Source: Bacillota bacterium
Lineage (GTDB): Bacteria; Bacillota; Clostridia; Lachnospirales; Lachnospiraceae
Direction: 5' to 3'
Assembly (NCBI GenBank): GCA_023419655.1
Contig: JAEZXP010000160.1
Span: 1 to 11,480, forward strand
DNA length: 11,480 nt
The position numbers were made by a program, and so were the translations under genes. The notes below the pieces were generated by a model. The model was not told the origin of the DNA and searched no databases. It was given only the letters and a program-made list of their open reading frames with translations. Positions 6,627 to 11,480 of this stretch are shown piece by piece (position 1 is the stretch's first letter; each line of letters begins with the position of its first letter).

Positions 6627-7262
6627 ATGTCTGCAAAAAAGACCTATTATGAGAACCTGTCCGACACCCTGATTGAGCGCTTTAATAAGCGGGGAATTGA
6701 AGGTTATTACTGTGATAACAGGGAAGAAGCCCTGACAACGGCCAGACGATTTCTTACGCCCGGCTGCTCTATTTCATGGGGCGGCTCAGAAACCTTGAAT
6801 GAAATCGGTTTGTTTGATGAGCTGAAGGCTTCCGACTACATCGTATATGACCGTCATACCGCAAAAACGCCCGAGGAAAGTGCTCTGCTTTATGGCAAGA
6901 TTGTAACCTGTGATTTTTATTTTATGAGCTCCAATGCAATCACGCTCGACGGTCAATTGGTCAATATAGACGGGAAGGGCAACCGGGTTGCCTGCCTTAT
7001 AACAGGGCCTAAGAACGTGATTATAATTGCCGGCATGAACAAGATTGTTACCAATGTGGATACCGGTATCGAGCGGGTAAGAAACATGGCTTCTCCGCCA
7101 AATAATATAAGGCTGGGAACGAACACTCCCTGTACACAGCTGGGCCGCTGCGCAAACTGTCTGGTTGATGACTGCATCTGCTGCCAGATTGTAATTACAC
7201 GAAAATCCAGAATCCCCGGAAGAATTAAGGTTATACTTGTCGGTGAAGAGCTTGGTTATTAA
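6627..7262 (+). CDS. LUD-domain protein (LutC/YkgG-like, 'lactate utilization' family)
   Basis: 211 residues, a stand-alone LUD (formerly DUF162) domain. Recognisable family features: an N-terminal helix with LIERFNKRGIEGYYCD (15-30), the Gly-rich SISWGGSETLNEIGL (48-62), YDRHTAKTPEES (74-85), SSNAITLDGQLVNIDGKGNRVA (101-122, the most conserved LUD stretch) and the GPKNVIIIAGMNKI strand (127-140). Near the C-terminus is a Cys cluster, C169-x5-C175-x2-C178-x4-C183-x-C185-C186, suited to metal or Fe-S binding (inference). LutC is part of the LutABC lactate oxidation complex, but no lutA or lutB is nearby, so lactate use is not supported here and the exact role is unknown. No signal peptide; cytoplasmic. 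Strong promoter and SD; divergent from topB; probably co-transcribed with the small membrane gene 81 bp downstream. Confidence 0.9.
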   Translation: MSAKKTYYENLSDTLIERFNKRGIEGYYCDNREEALTTARRFLTPGCSISWGGSETLNEIGLFDELKASDYIVYDRHTAKTPEESALLYGKIVTCDFYFMSSNAITLDGQLVNIDGKGNRVACLITGPKNVIIIAGMNKIVTNVDTGIERVRNMASPPNNIRLGTNTPCTQLGRCANCLVDDCICCQIVITRKSRIPGRIKVILVGEELGY

Positions 7263-7343
7263 TTAATAACGGCCAAAATAGTTTATAATAATATACACGC
7301 CAATAATAAGAGCAAAAGATAATACCCAGAAAGGAAGATGATT

Positions 7344-7514
7344 ATGTCAAAGTCAAATTGCTGTGAATCGAAGGAAGCAGGTACATCCTCTGTCAATATA
7401 TCCGTGGATGTCACTAAAATCGTAAAGTATGTATGTCTTGCAGGCATTATAATCGTAGGAATTATATTCGGCACACGATGCTATCAGAAAATGATTGAAA
7501 ACGATACCATCTAA
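7344..7514 (+). CDS. Small single-pass membrane protein with N-terminal Cys pair (56 aa)
   Basis: The frame from the ATG at 7344 to TAA at 7514 encodes 56 residues. AAAGGA (7330-7335) lies eight bases upstream; an in-frame ATG at 7338 is too close to it. The chain begins MSKSNCCESKE (polar, adjacent Cys6-Cys7). A hydrophobic helix spans about residues 29-43 (YVCLAGIIIVGIIFG), and a short charged tail with Cys46 follows (TRCYQKMIENDTI). Basic residues flank both ends, so orientation is uncertain. It follows the LUD gene and precedes a terminator, so it is likely the last gene of that transcript. I recognise no family; the membrane helix and SD are what support it. It may be an anchor or regulator, which is speculation. 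Confidence 0.6.
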   Translation: MSKSNCCESKEAGTSSVNISVDVTKIVKYVCLAGIIIVGIIFGTRCYQKMIENDTI

Positions 7515-7545
7515 ATGCAGACAAAAAATGTTCTTATCATTAAAC

Positions 7546-7618
7546 AAAGACACCGATAGGATTGATATGCTCCCTGTCAAGCAGACAGGTCAACTATCTA
7601 AAATATCGGTGTCTTTTT
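7546..7618. terminator. Nested terminator between the convergent LUD unit and glyA
   Basis: A perfect 13-bp outer stem, AAAGACACCGATA (7546-7558) with TATCGGTGTCTTT (7604-7616), continues into a T-run (to 7618) on the plus strand. Inside the 45-nt loop is a second stem, CCTGTC (7573-7578) with GACAGG (7584-7589). On the minus strand the stem is followed by GTTTAATG, a weaker T-rich tail, so it may also stop glyA transcripts. The loop is longer than in typical terminators. Confidence 0.8.
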
Positions 7619-7665
7619 ATCGTACAGCCAGACCTGCACAAATTATAATTAATAATTAAACCGGA

Positions 7666-8904
7666 TTAATAAAGAGGATACTTATCGGTAAGCGTCTTTA
7701 CCATCTCCATCGCCTTATCTTTGTTCGCATCAGCACCCTTGATAAGCAGATAAATAGCCTCGGCAATGACATCCATATCTGAGGTGTTCAGTCCTCTGGT
7801 GGTGACTGCCGCTGTTCCCAGCCTGATTCCGCTGGTTACAAACGGTGAAGCAGGGTCATTGGGAACCGTATTCTTATTGCAGGTAATATTGGCTTTCTCA
7901 AGCAGTTTTTCTGCCGCCTTACCTGTTACACCCATATTCTGAAGGTCCACCAGCATCAGATGATTATCCGTGCCTCCTGATACAAGGTTAAAACCTCTCT
8001 TCATTAAACCGCCGGCAAGTGCCTGGGAATTCTCAATAATTCTTCTTGCATAATCCTTAAAACCAGGCTCCAATACCTCCTTAAAGCAGACAGCCTTGGC
8101 AGCAATTACATGCATAAGGGGTCCGCCCTGAATTCCGGGGAAAACGGACTTGTTCAGCTTATATTCTTCGGCAAACTCTTCACTGCTGAGAATCATTCCG
8201 CCTCTTGGTCCCCGTAAGGTTTTGTGGGTTGTCGTCGTCGTAACATGAGCATAGGGAATCGGGCTTTCATGATATCCTGCCGCCACAAGACCTGCGATAT
8301 GAGCCATGTCCACCATGAGGAATGCTCCCGCCTCGTCTGCAATCTCCCTGAATCTCTTAAAATCAATCTTTCTTGCATAAGCACTTGCACCTGCAATAAT
8401 TAATTTGGGCTTGCTTTCAAGTGCAATTCTTCTGACTTCATCATAATCGATATAGCCGCTGTCATCCACTCCGTAAGGAACGATATTAAAATAGCTGCCG
8501 CTCATATTTACAGGGCTTCCATGGGTCAGATGACCGCCGTGGTTAAGATTCATACCCATAACGGTATCTCCGGGTGTGAGCAGGGCAAAGAACACTGCCA
8601 TATTGGCCTGTGCTCCGGAATGGGGCTGAACATTGGCATAGGTACAACCAAAAATCTGTTTTGCACGGCTGATTGCTAAATTTTCCGCCATATCTACAAA
8701 TTCACAACCGCCATAATACCTTTTTCCGGGATATCCTTCTGCATACTTATTAGTCAGCTGACTTCCCATCGCCGCCATAACTGCCTTGCTTACAAAATTC
8801 TCTGAAGCGATTAATTCGATATGGTCACTTTGCCTTCCTATCTCCAGGGATATTGCATCGGCTATCTCAGGGTCAAACGCTTTCACATCTTCAAATGAGT
8901 ACAT
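7666..8904 (-). CDS. glyA: Serine hydroxymethyltransferase
   Basis: 412 residues from the ATG at 8904; the open frame extends 23 codons further, but homologs begin near MYSFEDV and AAAGGA lies about a dozen bases before this ATG. PLP enzyme interconverting serine and glycine with tetrahydrofolate, the main source of one-carbon units; cytoplasmic. Motifs in order: ELIASENFVS (30-39), NKYAEGYPGKRYYGGCEFVD (52-71), the NVQPHSGAQAN stretch (91-101), GHLTHGSPVN (124-133), the MVDMAHIAGLVAAG segment (197-210) and TTTTTHKTLRGPRGG (222-236) with the PLP-binding Lys228. The C-terminal domain (about 290-412) includes SGIRLGTAAVTTRG. All key residues are present. It is preceded by the SUF operon on the same strand with a gap of 168 bp, in which a repeat-borne -10 box is the likely promoter. 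No riboswitch-like leader is visible. Confidence 0.97.
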   Translation of the reverse strand: MYSFEDVKAFDPEIADAISLEIGRQSDHIELIASENFVSKAVMAAMGSQLTNKYAEGYPGKRYYGGCEFVDMAENLAISRAKQIFGCTYANVQPHSGAQANMAVFFALLTPGDTVMGMNLNHGGHLTHGSPVNMSGSYFNIVPYGVDDSGYIDYDEVRRIALESKPKLIIAGASAYARKIDFKRFREIADEAGAFLMVDMAHIAGLVAAGYHESPIPYAHVTTTTTHKTLRGPRGGMILSSEEFAEEYKLNKSVFPGIQGGPLMHVIAAKAVCFKEVLEPGFKDYARRIIENSQALAGGLMKRGFNLVSGGTDNHLMLVDLQNMGVTGKAAEKLLEKANITCNKNTVPNDPASPFVTSGIRLGTAAVTTRGLNTSDMDVIAEAIYLLIKGADANKDKAMEMVKTLTDKYPLY

Positions 8905-8938
8905 TCTTATTCCATTCCTTTCCGGTTGATTTCGCATC

Positions 8939-8968
8939 TCTTCGCTTATTCGCGTATAGTATACCATA
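8939..8968 (-). repeat. Dispersed copy of the intergenic repeat motif, carrying the likely glyA promoter -10
   Basis: Bases 8944-8968 match copy A (6385-6409) at 24 of 25 positions, and 8939-8962 match copy B (6531-6554) at all 24. On the minus strand it contains TGG-TATACT (8958-8966), an extended -10 box placed about 50 bp before the glyA ATG; no good -35 is present (TTTCAA at 17 bp is poor). So this copy may supply the glyA promoter. The rest of 8969-9072 is AT-rich with no clear terminator for the SUF operon. Confidence 0.6.
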
Positions 8969-9072
8969 CCCACCTTTTATTTGAAAGCATAACTGCATTG
9001 AAAATAGGATTCTATTTATTACTTTATCTAATAATTATTTAGTTTTTTAGTTATAATCATTCATGCTTTTCA

Positions 9073-9504
9073 TCAGCCATTCTGCTCAAAGGCCTGAATC
9101 AGCGTATGCCATGGCATGGTCGCACATTTTACTCTGGCGGGCATATTGGATATATTCTTAAGTGCCACGGCATCCTCCAGCGGCTCCAGCTCCGATTCAT
9201 CCGATACCTTCCGCTGAATCATCCGGATAAACAAATCCGATAGCTCCATGGCCGATTCCACAGGCTTTCCTTTTACCAAATCAATCATCAAAGACGCAGA
9301 AGCCTGTGAAATTGCACAACCTACACCTGTAAAGGAAGCATCCGCAACAACACCTTCCCTTACCAAAAACTCCAGCTTGATTTCATCTCCGCAGCTGGGA
9401 TTTTTGCCTTCCAGTACGATGGTAGGCTCTTCAAGCTCCCGTTTGTTTCTCTTTGAATTACTCTGTTCTATAATAATCTGATTATAAATATCGTCAAGCT
9501 CCAA
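9073..9504 (-). CDS. sufU: SUF Fe-S assembly scaffold/sulfur-relay protein SufU
   Basis: A zinc protein of Gram-positive bacteria that accepts persulfide sulfur from SufS and passes it on for Fe-S assembly. The Zn/sulfur ligands are all here: NPSCGD (Cys38, Asp40), GVGCAISQASAS (Cys63) and ARVKCATMPWHTL (Cys127), in the TTG-start numbering; spacing agrees with SufU rather than IscU, with the extra segment before the last Cys. I chose TTG at 9504, giving 143 residues beginning near ELDDIYNQ, because AGGAGG (9515-9520) lies ten bases before it. The in-frame ATG at 9525 (150 residues) has no SD and would add an unusual SGGGLEL tail; TTG at 9510 is too close to the SD. It overlaps the end of sufS by 11 bp, so the two are translationally coupled. 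Last gene of the SUF operon. Confidence 0.92.
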   Translation of the reverse strand: MELDDIYNQIIIEQSNSKRNKRELEEPTIVLEGKNPSCGDEIKLEFLVREGVVADASFTGVGCAISQASASLMIDLVKGKPVESAMELSDLFIRMIQRKVSDESELEPLEDAVALKNISNMPARVKCATMPWHTLIQAFEQNG

Positions 9505-10723
9505 CTCCAAGCCACCTCCTGACATTTTTTACTGCATCGATGAAACAATCAATGTCCTCCGTGCTGTTATAAAAGTACAAGCTTACACGGCAGCAGGCGT
9601 TGATATCCAGATGCTTCATAAGAGGCTGTGCACAGTGATGTCCCGACCTTATGGCAACACCGTAAGCATCCAGTACGGTAGATACATCGTGGGGATGGAC
9701 CCCTTCTATATTAAAGGATATAACCCCTGTCCGCTTCCCCTGCTCCCTATTCCCATATACCGTAACATAGGGGATTTCATTAAGCCTTTTTAAAGCATAT
9801 TCCGTAATCTGCTCCTCTATAGCGGCTATCTTGTCATATCCGATGTCATTGATATATTCAATCGCCTTCGTAAGGCCGCAGGCTGCTTCCACATTCTGCG
9901 TACCGCCTTCGAATTTGTAAGGTGCCTGGGTATATACCGTATCCTGCTCCGTTACGTATTCCACCATTCCCCCTCCATAAAGCAGCGGCCGCATCTTATC
10001 CAGCAGCTTCTTCCTCCCGTATAATACGCCGATTCCCATGGGTGCCAGCATCTTATGGCCTGAAAATACCATAAAATCCACATCCAGCTTCTGTACATCC
10101 ACCTGAAAATGAGGAACGCTCTGTACGGCGTCCAGTACAACCACCGCCCCAACCTCATGGGCTTTTGCCGCAATTTCCTCTACCGGATTTATAATTCCCA
10201 GTACATTCGAAACATGGGTAATGGCTACAAGCTTTGTCCTTTCATTGATTTTATCTGCAACTTCATCTGCTGTAATTTCTCCCGACGAATCCGTATACAG
10301 GAATCTCAGTGCGGCACCCTTTCTTTTTGCTATCATCTGCCACGGAATGAGATTACTGTGATGTTCTGCCACAGATACAAGGATTTCATCTCCTTCACTT
10401 ATAAAATCCTCGCCGTAGGAGGCTGCAACCAGGTTAAAGCCTTCCGTTGCCCCTTTTGTAAACACAATTTCCTCAGCATATGAAGCATTTATGAAGCCTC
10501 GTACAACTTCCCTGGCTTCTTCATAAATGTCGGTGGCTTTGCTGCTAAGTCCATATGCCCCCCGGTGAGGGTTCGCATTGGAATGCTCATAATAATCCTT
10601 CACGGCATTTATCACCGAAAGAGGCTTTTGTGTTGTTGCGGCATTATCCAGATAGACCAGTCTTTTCTTGTTGTCAGTCCTATCGTTAAGGAGGGGAAAG
10701 TCCTTCCTATATTCATTCTCCAT
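9494..10723 (-). CDS. sufS: Cysteine desulfurase SufS (group II)
   Basis: 409 residues, the normal length. Takes sulfur from L-cysteine, giving alanine and an enzyme persulfide that SufU collects. Fold-type I PLP enzyme: YLDNAATTQKP (24-34), the NANPHRGAYGLS stretch (49-60), FTKGATEGFNLVA (88-100), EHHSNLIPWQ (120-129), DAVQSVPH (198-205) and the PLP Lys224 in FSGHKMLAP. The catalytic Cys364 sits in RSGHHCAQPLM (359-369), the short-loop SufS type rather than IscS/NifS. The start ATG at 10723 follows GGAGGTG at a good distance and overlaps the end of sufD by 11 bp, so translation is coupled in the order sufD-sufS-sufU. Confidence 0.97.
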   Translation of the reverse strand: MENEYRKDFPLLNDRTDNKKRLVYLDNAATTQKPLSVINAVKDYYEHSNANPHRGAYGLSSKATDIYEEAREVVRGFINASYAEEIVFTKGATEGFNLVAASYGEDFISEGDEILVSVAEHHSNLIPWQMIAKRKGAALRFLYTDSSGEITADEVADKINERTKLVAITHVSNVLGIINPVEEIAAKAHEVGAVVVLDAVQSVPHFQVDVQKLDVDFMVFSGHKMLAPMGIGVLYGRKKLLDKMRPLLYGGGMVEYVTEQDTVYTQAPYKFEGGTQNVEAACGLTKAIEYINDIGYDKIAAIEEQITEYALKRLNEIPYVTVYGNREQGKRTGVISFNIEGVHPHDVSTVLDAYGVAIRSGHHCAQPLMKHLDINACCRVSLYFYNSTEDIDCFIDAVKNVRRWLGVGA

Positions 10724-11480
10724 CCTGCATCACCTCCGCAATATACCTGGAAATCTGATTGCGAAAAGCCTCCAGAGGTATCTTGCCGATGACAGGAGCA
10801 AAGGATGCCTCTACCATAAGCTTCTTTGCCTCCCTCTCATCAAGCCCTCTGCTCATCAGATAAAACAATTTACTTTCCGGCAGTCTTCCTATATTGCTGG
10901 CATGCTGCCCTTCTACATTGTCCTCTCCGCATAAAAGCAAGGGTGCCGAGATATTGACGGCCTTGTCACTAAGGGAGATAACTGTCTCTTCCTCACGTCC
11001 CTTCGAGCCGTAAGAGCCTGTTACAAAATCAAGGGTATTCTTAAATGTCTTGCGGCATTCATCCAGAAGTACACCCTTTGCGGTAATAAATCCTTCACTG
11101 CAGCTGCCGACATATTCTATTCTGTAATTCATATCGATTACCTTCGACCGGTTTCCGATATAAAGACTGTCAAGCTTCGCCTTACTTTTTTCCTTTTGTA
11201 AGGAGATATCACATTCCGATACAATATTTCCGGCTCCTAATTCCGCCAGAATCAAATTGGCGTCTGCCCCTTCCTCCACGGTAACCCGTGTTTCATCCAG
11301 ATGATTGCTATTTGCAGAAAGCAGCTGTATCTTTATCAAATCAATCCTGGCACCCTTATCCAGATGCATTCTGGTATGACCGCAGTGAATATAATTTTCC
11401 TCTCCTTTAGAAGAATACAAGACAATAACGGTCGCTTTGCTGTCCTCTCCCGCATGGATTACAATATCCTCAATCAAAAG
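10713..11480 (-). CDS. sufD: SUF scaffold complex subunit SufD, C-terminal part (cut by window edge)
   Basis: 256 codons remain open to the right edge, so the N-terminus is missing; the TTG at 11477 is not a believable start because the frame continues. SufD joins SufB and SufC (ATPase) in the SufBCD scaffold where clusters are built. The visible part is the beta-helical core, with alternating strands (about 1-175 of the fragment), and the conserved C-terminal segment: GEDNVEGQHASNIGRLPESK, then LFYLMSRGLDEREAKKLM and a helical tail. Similarity to SufB exists in this region, but the short ending, loss of SufB's conserved cysteines and the position before sufS favour SufD. Stop overlaps the sufS start by 11 bp. 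Confidence 0.88.
   Translation of the reverse strand, partial: LLIEDIVIHAGEDSKATVIVLYSSKGEENYIHCGHTRMHLDKGARIDLIKIQLLSANSNHLDETRVTVEEGADANLILAELGAGNIVSECDISLQKEKSKAKLDSLYIGNRSKVIDMNYRIEYVGSCSEGFITAKGVLLDECRKTFKNTLDFVTGSYGSKGREEETVISLSDKAVNISAPLLLCGEDNVEGQHASNIGRLPESKLFYLMSRGLDEREAKKLMVEASFAPVIGKIPLEAFRNQISRYIAEVMQDGE

Noticed and set aside
7281..7290. TATAAT in the LUD/small ORF gap as a separate promoter
   Set aside because: No acceptable -35 box at 16-18 bp; the gap is AT-rich and such a hexamer is expected by chance.
9002..9017. AAATAG/CTATTT hairpin downstream of sufU as SUF operon terminator
   Set aside because: Only six bp with one G-C pair; too weak to claim.
8905..9072. Glycine or folate-type riboswitch before glyA
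   Set aside because: The predicted leader is only about 50 nt and shows no conserved aptamer core or expression-platform hairpin.

Overview
The window reads as a chromosomal segment of a low-to-moderate-GC Gram-positive anaerobe, most likely a clostridial (Lachnospiraceae-like) Firmicute. The reasons are strong AGGAGG-type ribosome binding sites, AT-rich spacers, a SUF operon that uses SufU as scaffold, and a NifU-like/GGGtGRT gene pair that I associate with anaerobes. I see no phage, integrase, CRISPR, rRNA or tRNA genes. Nearly all genes are on the minus strand; only a LUD-domain gene and a small membrane protein gene run on the plus strand.

Left part (1-2600). At the left edge is the start of a secreted protein, cut by the window, with a signal peptide and a propeptide resembling those of subtilisin-type peptidases; it has a near-consensus promoter. 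Next is a two-gene operon, transcribed right to left: an atypical NifU-like Fe-S scaffold protein followed 19 nt later by a GGGtGRT-family protein of unknown function, closed by a clear intrinsic terminator. This pair is the best candidate in the window for an undescribed system.

Middle (2600-6630). A left-handed beta-helix protein resembling the acetyltransferase half of GlmU lies directly downstream of glucosamine-6-phosphate deaminase (nagB). The two are separated by a short leader that looks like a tandem duplication of a ribosome-binding region. Upstream of nagB is a type IA topoisomerase (topoisomerase III). Between topB and the divergent LUD gene is a 293-bp spacer packed with hairpins and a repeated 25-bp motif; another copy of the motif sits just upstream of glyA.

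Right part (6630-11480). The plus-strand LUD-domain gene and a 56-residue cysteine-bearing single-pass membrane protein converge on glyA (serine hydroxymethyltransferase) at a nested, probably bidirectional terminator. Beyond glyA lies the distal part of a SUF Fe-S assembly operon, sufD-sufS-sufU, with overlapping genes; sufD runs off the right edge, and sufB and sufC are probably beyond it.

Together the genes cover Fe-S cluster biogenesis (SUF plus a second scaffold-like protein), one-carbon/glycine metabolism, amino-sugar catabolism and DNA topology. All functional names come from reading motifs by eye; no database search was run.
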